Of a stretch of DNA of 64,000 bases, positions 1 through 11,864 are shown one piece after another. Where the stretch lies: positions 43,705,169 to 43,769,168 of the forward strand of contig OX485806.1 of the NCBI GenBank assembly GCA_950295325.1, given 5' to 3'. The notes beneath the pieces were generated by a model. The model made no database searches. It saw nothing but the letters and a program-made list of their open reading frames with translations, and had not been told where the DNA came from. Position numbers and translations under genes: made by a program. Position 1 is the first letter of the stretch, and every line of letters begins with the position of its first letter. This DNA is from Polytrichum commune. Its lineage: Eukaryota > Streptophyta > Polytrichopsida > Polytrichales > Polytrichaceae.

Positions 1-534
1 TATGAGGTGGCTAATCTATGTGAGAGCTAGTCTATCCATGGCCGAACCATCTAGCCAATATTATGGTTATTTTTTGGTGGGAAGCCAAAAAAATTGAAGT
101 TAGGTACTTTTTGGACCTTGGTTTTGTGATGAAACATGAACTCGTCTATCCCGGCCCCTATTGCTATGTTAATTTTATAAATGGGTAGTTCAAGTTTTTG
201 TCTTAAATGCCCACATTTCATTCCCCCAATCTCTTTTCCATTCTGCTATGAGTTGGACCACGCTAATTCGTACACCACCCCAAATTAGCATCTACTTTCG
301 ATGATATTATATTATTAATATATCAATTTCAATGTTCAAATCAAATAGCCTAATATTGTTTAGTTATATGTATGTTTTAATGATAGTGAAACAGAAATGG
401 TGTGGGCCACATAATTATCATACTTGAAGAGCATGGAAATTGAATTGGGTTCGGATGGGATGGAATCATGTGTGAAATTTTTTCAATATGGTGAACCGGG
501 CTGCTGTACCCGGATTGGAGTCGTTATCGACGGC
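1..534. other. Gene-free leader of the window
   Basis: AT-rich sequence with short chance ORFs only. I see no gene or recognisable element. Confidence 0.6.
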
Positions 535-632
535 GGCACCACTTCAAGCGAGCGAAGTCTCAGTACCCATGAGGTCGTCGTCGGCAGCACCACTTCAAGC
601 GACCGAAGGAGCAGTACCCATGAGGTGGTCAT
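535..632. repeat. Two-copy tandem repeat, about 50 bp per unit
   Basis: Two adjacent copies share GGCACCACTTCAAGCGA..CGAAG followed by CAGTACCCATGAGGT. They differ by a few substitutions and a 3-base change. The tract lies just upstream of the doubtful 290-codon ORF and could be read through in several frames, so it was probably made by local slippage. Confidence 0.7.
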
Positions 633-796
633 TGCCTAATGAGCGTCTTTTGAAGGTGTACCATAGGTCACATTCTACAGGTAGCACCACAGTTTAAGGG
701 AAATTTGCTTTGCACACGACAGTGGTGATTCCGAGTGAGAGTTTAGGCCAAATTGCTCCTCACACGGCACTCTGGTGAGAGTTTTCCTCCCTTCGA

Positions 797-1669
797 GTGG
801 GAGAATCAGGTGACCCAGCCACAGGCGCACCCAACGTCGGTCCAACCGCGTGGTCTATCACGGAGAACATGGTCACACCTCACATTAGTTGGAATGAGGA
901 TGCACTGCAACCTCATTTGTTCCCAGTTGTTGGGGATGTCCTCATCACCCTAGACCGCTCGAATGTCACGACCATTGCCTTCTGGAGCTCCGCCTGCGTA
1001 CTCAGTGCCATGGACTTTGATCTCTTGGGCGCATGGGTAATCAAGTTGTGCGAAATACACACAAGACCCACTCCCGGGATGGAGTTCCCTGTGGGTTTTC
1101 CAGAACATTTCCGTTGCATGTCGATAATCACGTGGAAATTTGCAGAGGGGGTGTGGGGTCTGCAAGGATGCCGGGATCTCTGCATTCCGAGGCTGATATC
1201 CCTGCCGCAGGAGCCTGGATTGGGGTGCTTGGCAGAGCGCACGTCACCGTCATCGCACAACATATTTGTGAACGTGTTCGCGCATGGCATGCCAGTAGCA
1301 ACTCCGGTGTTGCAGGTGGAGTGGTGGGTGCCAGTCTTTGATCGCTTGCCAATCCCCAATGCATGGGTGCTCGGGATTTGGGATTGGCCTACCGGAGATC
1401 TAGCCTTCACTCGCAGCATATCTAGTTGGTATGGCGGGCGAGGAAGTCCGTGGATTCAAGATGGCGTTAGCGCCATATGCATTATCCCAATAGCGCCCTC
1501 TGCTAGGGAAAACAACCACATGGAGCCTGGACCGTTTATAGCCCCTATGGAGGGGCCGGCCGGCGACAATGGCACCAGCGTATGCAGGGCCCTCTCCGGA
1601 GAATTGACTCGTGCACGAGCTACATTGCAAGCAGAGCCTGCGGAAATGTGGGCTACAACGCCGGGTTGA
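797..1669 (+). CDS. Hypothetical ORF, 290 codons, family not recognised
   Basis: An uninterrupted 290-codon frame in a segment that is clearly more GC-rich than its surroundings. The product is rich in Trp and Pro, for example a Trp-Val-Pro-Val-Phe-Asp stretch near residue 180 and Gly-Ile-Trp-Asp-Trp-Pro near residue 197. I see no signal peptide, membrane segment or known motif. The opposite strand also has a long open frame over 913-1419, which lowers the weight of the open frame. No partner gene or terminal repeat marks it as part of a transposon. It could be a single-exon gene, an exon of a decayed element, or chance. I cannot assign a function. Confidence 0.3.
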   Translation: MGESGDPATGAPNVGPTAWSITENMVTPHISWNEDALQPHLFPVVGDVLITLDRSNVTTIAFWSSACVLSAMDFDLLGAWVIKLCEIHTRPTPGMEFPVGFPEHFRCMSIITWKFAEGVWGLQGCRDLCIPRLISLPQEPGLGCLAERTSPSSHNIFVNVFAHGMPVATPVLQVEWWVPVFDRLPIPNAWVLGIWDWPTGDLAFTRSISSWYGGRGSPWIQDGVSAICIIPIAPSARENNHMEPGPFIAPMEGPAGDNGTSVCRALSGELTRARATLQAEPAEMWATTPG

Positions 1670-4247
1670 CAGCGCATGGGAATTGTGCAAATTTTACACA
1701 ATTGTTGGGACTGAAGTGCCCCAGATGGTTGCGTGGCCGTTCTGGTGGGGCTTGTAGAGTAGTGTTACATTTTGAAGCACATATGTATGCAATATGTGAG
1801 AGGCGTGAGGGGAACTGCAATGTTGAACAATATTGTTGATGCATCCAAGAGCCTCAATGGGGCCAAGCATGAATCGTTATTTGCACCTTGAAAAGTCTAC
1901 CAACCTCGTCTCACCTTACATGGAATTTTTGGTGATCATGAATTGTGGATTGCTTGTGAGGGTTACTGTATTGAGCAACATGTATTTTTGCAACCCTGGG
2001 TGATCAAATGTCATCGCAGCATGTATTTTTGGTGTCAGAGTTTGATGAAATTCCGATGTATCTCCCTCAACATATTGTAACACTTGTCAGGCCTGCTTTC
2101 ACCTCTCTATCTGCTAGGATCTAACCACTTGACCAAGAAGCACTGAAACTCAGAATGTAAATGAACGAGATTGTTGTGTGCTCCAACGAGCTATGAACGC
2201 CTGCCTAGGCAGATCAATTCATATGACTCACAATCACAAATTAAGATATACCATTGGACAGAAAGACAAAACACTCAAAGTTATTCTGCGCACATCTCAT
2301 TACTTGGCATGATTGAAGGGATTCTCAGGTGACGTCTTCCCCGAGGCATCCACAACATGTCCTTATACTGTGTGTATGTCAGTCCTGGTTTCTCCTGCTC
2401 CGGGTTGGCTGTTGGGTATCTTCAATAGCCTGTCAGACCAGGGGCAGACTGGAAGATTGCATGAACACCTAACTGTGGGGATATACAAGCAGAAGTATCT
2501 AAATACTTTCCCACACAGGGGGAAATTATTGCTGACCATATTGACATCCCAAATCTTTAATTATAACTAGACCTCTAAGCCCTCACGATGTACGTCACCA
2601 AAAGTACTACCTATATGACACTTTGGACTTCATCATCTCCTCACCCTAAACACCCAGCAAAATAAGCCATCATGACACAAACTATAATTATATGCAGGTT
2701 TCATTGAGAATTTGCCGCTCTGTTGCTAGATAAATATCTACAAGTCACTTAAGGCTTACTGAACCCTAATGACTCCAAATACAATTTTTAGTAAAGGTTA
2801 ACATGTAGTTGTAAATACACTCCTTCACAACAATAATACACCATGTTCTTTACAATGTGGAGGTACCTAGGACGGGTTGTGCCCACTAGGCCAAGGGGGG
2901 GCCCGCCACTATATCTTGCTCTTAAAATTGTTGTCACGGCCAAGCTTGGGACAAATAACATTATGTAAGTCGAGTCGAGCAGTAAGTGGGCAACTTTGCA
3001 AGGCTAGACGAAGTGTAGCCGCACTCTTCTTTTGAGTGGAGCATGGGTTCCACTAAAGATTTCTAAGGTTTTTGTTGTATTGCGGAGGCAAAGGCACCAA
3101 GATGTGTTTGGCAAGGACCCTTACCTCAACCACATGTTCGGACAGAAATCTATATACAGGTATATTGTTTATTTTTGTCCCTTAATTATATATACATATA
3201 TATTATATATTATTGTCCTTTACATTTAAATAGAGACATGGTAATCGGTGTCCACTATATTTTTTGACGTTAGACATCGCATTTGATAGGCTCAAAAGAT
3301 TGAGAGATCAAGTGGCCATTCTAGCGCTTTTACATGAGCTAAAACTGACCTTCTATCTTAGATCATCTAGAATCAATAAAATCATGTTCAAACATATAAA
3401 TGTCCCTTCCCATGGATAACCGATACATAAGTAGCACTATATTGTTGGACAATGGTATATGGAAGAGAAAGCTCGATTGCTATAGTATTAATATTAACAC
3501 ATATTTGTGGTAACTTAAAACATGACAAACTTGCTCTTTGCCATTAACTCTCAAGATCTCTAAATGTAGGCCCATATTTGATCTCTATAATTGAAGACAT
3601 CCTAATGTCTATCAAATAAAAACAATAAGCTCGATATGCGCGTCTGACATATTGAAGCATGGCATGTAGCACCTCAACAATTGTTCCAAGGGGGGGGGGC
3701 GTTGCCAAGGTGGAAGAAGTAATATGATACAACCCTTAAAACTCTAAAATAATACCAAAACAATCTGTGTATTGTCGTTTTTTTTACCAATGCCCACCAT
3801 AAGAGATTTTAAGATTTACCCAGCTTTTTGATGTTATCTCCAAACTTATTTCGAGGTGCCCTATTTGATTGACTCCCCCAACTTTGGTATAGGCCGGATT
3901 AGTTGTTTGTATGCACTTTGAAGTTGCACGACCTAGTTCAAGCAAATTCCAGAAAATTGAAAGTTGATTGGTATGATTCACTATTGATGTGGTCACGGGA
4001 TGGGAAAAATGGAAAAAATAAACACCAAATACCAAGCTTATGATTAAACTTCTTAGGAAGTTTGTGAACAATTAGACATAGTTGTAAAATATTTGGCATG
4101 TCAGCGGCCTTCACAACCACCGGTCCACCATCAGTGTATGTCTATTGTCGTGTAAATGGGTAGGTGGGACTTCAAACACACACTTGTGATGTTATCCCAA
4201 GGACTCAAGATTGTAGAGCATTGGCTAGCTTGAGGAAGAACTTGCCA
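1670..4247. other. Intergenic sequence, nothing recognised
   Basis: AT-rich DNA with only short, unsupported ORFs. A run of G occurs near 3690, one of many G/C homopolymers in this window. Confidence 0.6.
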
Positions 4248-4920
4248 ACTGGCACCAAGTTGATACCATCCATTATGGACCCCCACTAAGCCTTTCAGTT
4301 ACAACCTTACATGAATAAAGAGACTTGGTGCCTTAGTACATTGAACTTTGTTAATCGCCAGGTGCGAGAATTATGGCTAGTAGAGGTTGGGCAGTAGATA
4401 TTTACTTTTTATTATTTTAAAAGTATGTATTAAATGACCATGACACTTTGACATGATGAAGAACAAAAAAATATGTGAGGCATGGTGCATATGTGGTCTC
4501 AATTTGGAATGGCACATTTATTGGCCTAATTATGGAATCCTATATGCACAGTTGCCTGGCTTTGGCAACTGCCACAGATGTTGCCGCAGCGGCAACGACT
4601 ACGGCAGTTGCCAAAGCCAGGTGATCGTTATCATTGGCTTCTATACCTAATCTTATGCATCTTTCGTAGATAATTATACTCATTCCATCAAGTGCAACTA
4701 CGTGTGAGAGAGGGTATTCCGAACAAGGTAAACCCTAAAGCCACTTGCGCTAAAAAGTTGAACTTGAAGACCATAGGTGGCTCATGCGGGTCTCTCTTTG
4801 TGGGCTTGCAGTGATGCAATGGATTGGACTACCATTGCAAACATATGGAGAAACATGCGGGTCCGAAAGATAATTACGCTCGATTGATATTTTGTGTATT
4901 GTTTGCAAATCAAGATTGTA
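4248..4920. repeat. Long direct repeat, copy 1 (about 673 bp)
   Basis: Nearly identical to 5627-6298, at an offset of about 1,379 bp, with only a handful of substitutions and small indels. The two copies diverge abruptly after GCAAATCAAGATTGTA. Their near-identity points to a recent duplication. The unit carries a nested hairpin (4555-4621) and no credible gene. A third, diverged partial copy lies at 5311-5626. Confidence 0.9.
4555..4621. repeat. Nested perfect hairpin inside direct repeat copy 1
   Basis: The outer arms are CCTGGCTTTGGCAACTGCC (4555-4573) and its exact reverse complement (4603-4621). Inside lies a second perfect palindrome, GTTGCCGC-A-GCGGCAAC (4580-4596). The same structure recurs in copy 2 at 5933-5999 and in diverged form near 5550-5626. 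The design suits a cruciform, or a transposon end such as a terminal hairpin. Confidence 0.85.
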
Positions 4921-4973
4921 GTCAAACTAAGTGGTGCGCTGATGTAATTAGAGTGGTTTACATGACTTGTGTC

Positions 4974-5000
4974 AGGGTTAGGGTTTAGGGTTTAGGGTTA
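4974..5000. repeat. Short interstitial telomere-like tract
   Basis: Consecutive AGGGTTT/TAGGGTT units match the plant telomere heptamer TTTAGGG for about three to four repeats, with one shortened unit. It is too short to be a real telomere and lies between the two long direct repeats. Confidence 0.7.
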
Positions 5001-5310
5001 GCAAGGCAACCTGTTACACCTAAGTTTGGTCCAATGTATAGGTTTACGGTAGATACCTACTCTCACCAATGGTCTACACTATTCATGTGCTATATACTTT
5101 GTTGAGCTTTCTACCAAAAACCGCAATCCCTTTATGCAATGGCCATAATCTAGGTTAAATATCCGTCCAAGCTCATGATTATACGAGGACTTCACCCTTG
5201 AACCCCCCCCCCCCGCTTCTAACAGTCACCCGCAAGTTTAGTTATTGAAGTAGAGGCCCGATTGTTATTGGGTTTGTGATTTGAATGTTGTAAGTATGAA
5301 TAATTAGGAG

Positions 5311-5626
5311 ACTTGGTGCCTTAGTACATTGAACTTTGTTGTTCGCCATGTGCGAGAATTATGGCTAGTAGCTAGAGGTTGGGCCGTAGTGCATCCTCCT
5401 TTTTGTTTTTAAGAAACATCTATTAAATGACTAGGGCACTTTCACATGAGTGCGAGAACAAAACAATATTTGAGGCTTGGCGCATATGTGATAGCAATTT
5501 GGAATGGCACAAAAATTTGCCCAATTATGGGGGACTATATGCACGGTTGCATGGCTATGGCAACGGCTACAGTCGCTGCCGCACAGACTGGCTGCGGCAA
5601 CGACTGCAGCAACTGCCAAAGCCAGG
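5311..5626. repeat. Diverged partial third copy of the direct repeat
   Basis: It aligns with 4322-4621: the same GACTTGGTGCCTTAGTACAT start, the same middle, and the same CCAAAGCCAGG end. It has many substitutions, including a disrupted left hairpin arm. It directly abuts copy 2, so an older duplication preceded the recent one. Confidence 0.8.
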
Positions 5627-6298
5627 ACTGGCACCAAGTTGAAACCATCCATTATGGACCCCCACTAAGCCTTTCAGTTACAACCTTACATGAATAAAGA
5701 GACTTGGTGCCTTAGTACATTGAACTTTGTTAATCGCCAGGTGCGAGAATTATGGCTAGTAGAGGTTGGGCAGTAGATATTTACTTTTTTTTTTTTTAAA
5801 GTATGTATTAAATGACCATGACACTTTGACATGATGATGCACAAAAAAATATGTGAGGCATGGCGCATATGTGGTCTCAATTTGGAATGGCACATTTATT
5901 GGCCTAATTATGGAATCCTATATGCACAGTTGCCTGGCTTTGGCAACTGCCACAGATGTTGCCGCAGCGGCAACGACTACGGCAGTTGCCAAAGCCAGGT
6001 GATCGTTATCATTGGCTTCTATACCTAATCTTATGCATCTTTCGTAGATAATTATACTCATTCCATCAAGTGCAACTACGTGTGAGAGAGGGTATTCCGA
6101 ACAAGGTAAACCCTAAAGCCACTTGCGCTAAAAAGTTGAACTTGAAGACCATAGGTGGCTCATGCGGATCTCTCTTTGTGGGCTTGCAGTGATGCAATGG
6201 ATTGGACTACCATTGCAAACATATGGAGAAACATGCGGGCCCGAAAGATAATTACGCTCGATTGATATTTTGTGTATTGTTTGCAAATCAAGATTGTA
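5627..6298. repeat. Long direct repeat, copy 2 (about 672 bp)
   Basis: Near-identical partner of 4248-4920. The hairpin is at 5933-5999. A poly-T tract near 5785 differs in length from copy 1. Confidence 0.9.
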
Positions 6299-8143
6299 TT
6301 TTGATAATTATATTAATTCCTCCAAAACATTGTGTAACCCAAAATTGTGGTGACATTTTAGAATAACATGTGACCGTCAATTGGCATTTCCGTCTGTATT
6401 TAAAAAAGCCATGCGACACTGTGGGTTTGAAGTGGAACGTGGTATGATTATTGTGAAGCACACACACTGGGCCCGAGCAGGCATGCCTTCAACCCAATAG
6501 GAGGTGGCCACACGCCCTCATGTACCACGGCACCACCCCACCACCACCCCACCCCACCACCTCCTAGGACCATGTCCGTTTCAGGAGTTTCCCCCCACCC
6601 CACCCACTCAAAAAGTGCTCGGGTTTGCCGCCCAAGCTCCACATCTGCTTTCCTTCCCACCAGCCCCAGGCGCGGTCGTTCCGGAGCTTGTTGCTGCTCC
6701 TACTCCTGTCCATCGGGTCGCATCGCAGGGGCCATTGCTGCGCTCATAGTGTAAGTGTCCACCCTCGTGCTAGGCGAGCATACAATCCAAACTTCGTCTA
6801 CGCTGAGTTTATGCAACGGTATAATGCTCTGCAGATGAAAGTTTACATGCTTGTTTGTCCCTTGTACACTTTGCCATACGTATCCTCTGAGCTCACAGTG
6901 AAGAAAACCAGCTTGTTCACAGTCCAAGTGTAGTACCCAACTCAATTAATTTCTACGGTCTATTTTTGAAGAAGAGAGTGCATTTCTGGTTGACGACCTG
7001 CTATGCAGTCTGATATCGCCTCGGAGTAGTCCGGCTTTACTACACATTCAGTGAGCAGTTTCAAGGAGAATGACAACCTCTGGTGTTCTGTGTGTTGATC
7101 ATGATGTTTTCGTGTAGAGTAGAGTGCTTTGGTGGATGGAGTTAAGTGTCAAAATGGGATCTGCGGCTGTGGTGGCGTGTGCTAGAAGCATTGAAAGTTT
7201 ATACCTAATGATCCACCTGATGGTATAGCCGGTTGACCTTGAGAAGTAATGCCATCGTATTGCAGTGTGGAGAACCGTAATGTCTACTGGCTCAATCATA
7301 CGTTGGCATAATAGTGTGTGCATTCTATCAAATATTATCATACATGTCACGGTGATCAAGATTTATTGCACCTCACTACATTACTCATTTGTCGCACCTC
7401 TGCTTCCATTAAGGGGAGTCCGGGCAGTCCTAACAATATCGTACAACTGGGTTGAGAAACAATTGTCTACAAACTGTGCTTTATCGTTACAGAATGGCTA
7501 CATTCAATACCAGGAACTGCAGGTATACCCTATCCTCCATAGCACCTTGTTGTAGGGTACATCTGACTATCATGATTCGCTGTGCCTGGGTCGCGGTTGT
7601 TCCTTCCCCATCATGTACAGTGTGCTCATCAAAGTTGTCCTGCTTGGGGGAAGTTCATGATATAGCGTCAGGGCCATTGAAGGTTCAGTTTTTCTCAATT
7701 GAACCACTATATTTGGGTGGGATGTGGTTAGGTGTTTTTCTAATAATGGACACTACAAAGACGTGTTTGAGAAGGGCTACTTGGGAGAAGTTTGTTAACC
7801 AATTTAAATTCCACATGTAGCCAACATGTGGCCTGCCACCAATTTTTGTTGGTCTGAAGCCTCCTATCATGGGGGTCAGGTGCTCTCCAGGGTCAGAGAC
7901 CCTTATTCTGGATGTAGTTATAATAGTTGACATTCTCATTGTGACTTCTTATTTCTGGGTATTTTTTGGGGGGAGGGGTTCGGTCATGTGTGCATGCCCA
8001 CATAGTGTCATTTGTGCGTTCAGCGGGGTTGGCTATTGGGTGAGAACATACACTGAGCTTGTGCATCCCTGGTCAGTGCATCCGGCGTTAGTGCATAGTG
8101 GCCGTATGCCGTGGATTCCTGGTCAGGCGGCCCTCGTGCAACC
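6299..8143. other. Upstream region of the integrase-core gene
   Basis: The first half is CCACCCC-rich (about 6500-6720) and gives low-complexity Pro/His frames that I do not accept as genes. The rest has scattered short ORFs. It may hold the promoter, 5' UTR or a non-coding first exon of the gene starting at 8144, but I cannot place these. I found no terminal inverted repeat. Confidence 0.5.
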
Positions 8144-9783
8144 ATGGAGGCTGCGAACAATGAAATGGTCCCAGTCCCTAATGTAGAGCAGACGAGAGTT
8201 GTGTATGTGGATGGGCATCTACTTTTGAAGTATGTGGAGCGACGACTCGGCAGAGGTGACCATTTTAAGGATGTGGCAGGGACGTTAGGAATTGGCAGAA
8301 ATATTCTTAGGAGGAGGTTGCAGCTGCTTGGATGGAGGGGGGTTTATGATACTCCTAATGTGGACTCCGGAGACGTCATAGCAGCCATTCGCAGCGAAGT
8401 TCCAATTATGCGAGCCGGAGTGAATTGGGGTATCCGTAGTGTGCAGTGCAGACTTCGACTGTCAGGACTGAGGGTCGGCAGAGAGGCGGTCCGGGATGCG
8501 CTGAACACAATGCACCCTGAACATATGGAGCGGCGCCAACTCGGCCGGCTGAGAAGGGGGCAATACACCATCACGAAGCCCATGATCTTATGGCACATGG
8601 ACTGTGAGACCTTCTCGATCTTGCTTTTTGAAATATCTTGTTTAAGGGACACTTGAGGTGTTTACGCACATTCATGCACTCTTCATGTCGTTGCAGCATA
8701 TGACAAGTTGGCGAAGTGGGGAATCAAAATCCATGCGGGCATAGATGGAGGGACACATTTCGTGTTATGGGCTCGTGCTGCAGTGGATAAACGACAAACC
8801 ACCATATATGATGCGTATGCAGATGCCGTTCGCAGATATGGCCGTCCCCTCCGATTGAGATCGGACTTTGCAGCGGAGCACAACATGGTAGAAGCGGACA
8901 TGAGAAGGGGTCGACCCAACATATTCCGGCCATTTCTGCGGGGCTCGTCTGTGCACAACCAACGTATCGAGCATTTTTGGAGGCAAGTATGGACGCATCT
9001 CATTTTTTACTACAAACACTTGTTGACGCTTTTGGGCCGCCATGGTTTCCTGAACCTGGTTAACCCCGTCCAAAAGGCGTCCATGGTGGCTGTTTTCCTC
9101 CCGGCCATCCAACAGGACCTTGCGAACTTTGTGGCGACATGGAACGTTCACAGAGTGAGGAAGATCAATCAAAATGGCCGGCACTTGGCGGGCCATGTAC
9201 CAGATTGCATGTTCCAGTCATGGGAGCGCGAAATGGGGTAACACACCTCCTTTGCCTGCACATTGGGTTTGTTTGTTATCTGCGCAGTACTGGAGTGTGT
9301 AGTTGTGAATTCATGAATGTTGAATTGATTGCGTGAGAACCCTTGACACACGCCGGGTAGGGCTTGCCCATCGCTGATATGCAAGTTTGCACATGAATGC
9401 ACAGGCTAGTGTTGCCACCATCTGTGGACGATGATCCTTGGAATATGGAGGACTCGGGCCACGACGACCTGGAGGTGAATAGAAGACCGTATGCACCCGA
9501 CCCACCGCAGCCTGCATCCTTGTTGGCCGAGGACATTGAGCACGTTCGTGACGCAGCATACATGATTGGCGCTGCAGGAATGCGTGGGAGCTTGCAGAGA
9601 ATGTACAATCTCCACGTGGCCCTGACATATGAGTGTTTGCATTATGTTGATGAAGGTGGCCCTGACCTGCAGTCTCATTGTGATATGGTTATGAGCCGGG
9701 AAGCATTGCCAGCAGATAGACGGACAACATGCAGACTTCTGCAAGCTGCTCTCCAAAGGAGGGATTCTTCGCACAGTGGTTAA
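8144..9783 (+). CDS. Integrase-core (DDE) protein, three exons, intact
   Basis: Model: exons 8144-8603, 8697-9237 and 9405-9783. Both introns (93 and 167 bp) are GT-AG and keep frame, giving 459 aa. Residues 1-100 hold a helix-turn-helix-like region followed by the Gly-Ile-Arg-Ser-Val...Leu-Arg-Leu-Ser-Gly-Leu-Arg-Val segment typical of this family. The catalytic core runs from about 148 to 320. Trp-His-Met-Asp gives D153, Leu-Arg-Ser-Asp gives D210, and Ser-Ser-Val-His-Asn-Gln-Arg-Ile-Glu gives E245 (spacing 34). The VHNQRIExxWR signature is characteristic of the integrase-core proteins common in animal and fungal genomes, related to retroviral and IS3-type integrases. The last exon is an acidic tail I do not recognise. 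Such proteins cut and join DNA ends. No RT, gag or terminal repeats were seen nearby, so it may be a DNA transposon or a domesticated gene. The start is the first in-frame ATG. Confidence 0.78.
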
Positions 9784-11864
9784 TTGTGTTTGGTCATGGT
9801 TCAAGCCCCAATGGATTTCCAAGTTCCAAGTTCCACATTTTTTGGGCGCTTTGTAATATGCCACAGTAGACCTGGAAATAAAGAGCTTCATTTGCTCAGG
9901 TCTGCAACCTTGAGCCAAAGAGTGACATTTGTAGTTGTAGAGAGACCCCCCCCATTATTCACAATAGGTCTTGACAATCTAAATTCCTTGGCTTCAGACA
10001 TGAGTGAGAAATCATGAGCTTAGAATGGTCCCTGGTCAACCTAGACATCTGAACCAGCTGAACCCATTTCAGATCTGAGGATTATTTAGTAGGTTTCATA
10101 TGAGGTATATGAAGGATAATCCCTGGGCTTGTGTTGTATGTCTAGGGTAGGTTGATCGCATCAACCTCTACAATGCCGCTCCGTAGTCATAGTGGTGCAC
10201 TACGGAATTTTCTGGCACTTTGTGGTGTATCAGTTAGGCAATTCTGTGTAAATGCGTTCCTTTCATTGGGCACCCATTAATCACTGCCTGGAACTGGTCA
10301 TTTTTCTCATCTTTGTGAACCTACGAAGTGATAGTGTTTAGCAATTTGAAAGAGAACAGTATGAGTTAATGAAAAGCAATTATAATGCTCCTGGAATTAT
10401 GAGATATGTGGGTGCATGTCGGGTCTAACTTCTGATGTCCTTGGACCCAGTTTATGTTCAATTTGACTACGTAACAATAATGGCATTTTGCCTTCTTTCA
10501 GGGAGCCATTGAAGTGTTTGAAAACTTGGCGATGTCAAGTGCGTTTAGTGGAAACATTGTCTCAACTCTTCATCCAACATGTGCAGGGGGTTAAGGATTA
10601 GAACTTACGGCTACAACCTAGTGATGACGTTTTTGTGCTAACATATTAAGTGTTTGACCTGTCATGGACAGTACCATCCGAAGAATTGTGCACGGAAATA
10701 TGATTGAAAGGTATGTGGGCGTTATACATACTGTTCTATACCTAATGTTCTATCGACCTCATCTGTAAGTTAGTAGAATGCTTTACTCGGCCATGCATGT
10801 TAATATCTCGGGTGGTGAATTTGTCATGTATCATGAAGCAATTAATTACCAAACTTTTTGAGCTGAGTTATTGTGGTTGTTGCATATGATCGAGCTCTTT
10901 GTAGCCCATGGTTATTGTTATCGAGATGCCGATGTTTTCATGACACATGGGGCCTTAGGGCCAAGAAATATTGAGGACACATTAATCCCCATTTGTTGAT
11001 TAACAACCAACATTGATCTTGCTTGGAAGTTAGGTTCAGTTCCTATCAGTGTGGTTGGAAAAGAGGGGGACTTGCAGATTTTCCCCTTCTCCAACCTCTC
11101 TCTTGTTCTCTCTCCATGGCGAATCATGGAGTGTGTGTTACATGCATTGTGGGCTACACGAACCATTTATTTAGTTCTGTCGTCAATTTGTGATGGAAAA
11201 ATCATGGCTAATCATAGAGATTGCTCATCGATGTATATCTACCTGTCTATCTATGTGAGTGGAACCCAGTGAAGATGAAAGGAAGCATAGGGAATCATCA
11301 ACACAAATACAAGGCATCTCAGGTACCAATAATGTTTGCAAATACTGTGGCTGTGTGGCCACAGGATCAATCTTTTGCATTAAGAAAGTTTTGATCCAAA
11401 GTCACAGTGAATAGCAACTTATATACGACCTTCGCTGGAGTTTCTGACATTGAGTAAGTTACATGTGCACTCTTTGTCCACAAAACATCCCGAGTGTTGA
11501 GCGTCTGCTTATTGCTGACTTGCCATACATGTGGAGAATGGAGGCATTCTTGTATTTCTGGCCAACTAGAATTAATGTGCAGTACTGGACGCCCATCCAA
11601 GTTTGATACTCTAGAGAAAATTCGGTTGGCCTGTGGAGGTAAGACAGCAATGCCACATTCGGCTGTTTGGGTCGACATTCCGGGCATATTGTATGACTTC
11701 AAGAATCGGAAGCAATGCAATAATGGTTGTTGCACAAGCCAATTGTGATGCCACTATAGCCTGCAAACGATTTGTGAACCTGTGCAAATCAAACTGTCAA
11801 ACCAAATAACTTTGACAGTAGTCATCTATAAAGTCTTCATGTCAAAGTTCGTGTGAGTTTGGAC
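9784..11864. other. Intergenic sequence, nothing recognised
   Basis: It contains short ORFs on both strands, including a 122-codon minus-strand frame at 11367-11735 that matches nothing I know. I looked here for the missing downstream exons of the phosphofructokinase fragment (the Gly-Gly-Asp-Gly-Thr motif and the sugar-phosphate site) and did not find them. Confidence 0.5.

Noticed and set aside
913-1419. 168-codon minus-strand ORF opposite the 290-codon ORF
   Set aside because: Mirror frame of a GC-rich segment, with no motif and no better support than the plus strand.
4974-5000. Telomere-repeat tract as a chromosome end
   Set aside because: Only a few heptamers, surrounded by ordinary repeat DNA. 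An interstitial motif only.
6448-6754. Pro/His/Gly-rich ORFs near 6.5 kb on both strands
   Set aside because: They come from a CCACCCC-rich low-complexity tract.
11367-11735. 122-codon minus-strand ORF as the catalytic part of PFK
   Set aside because: It lacks the Gly-Gly-Asp-Gly-Thr and Pro-Lys-Thr-Ile-Asp-Asn-Asp motifs and shows no PFK similarity.
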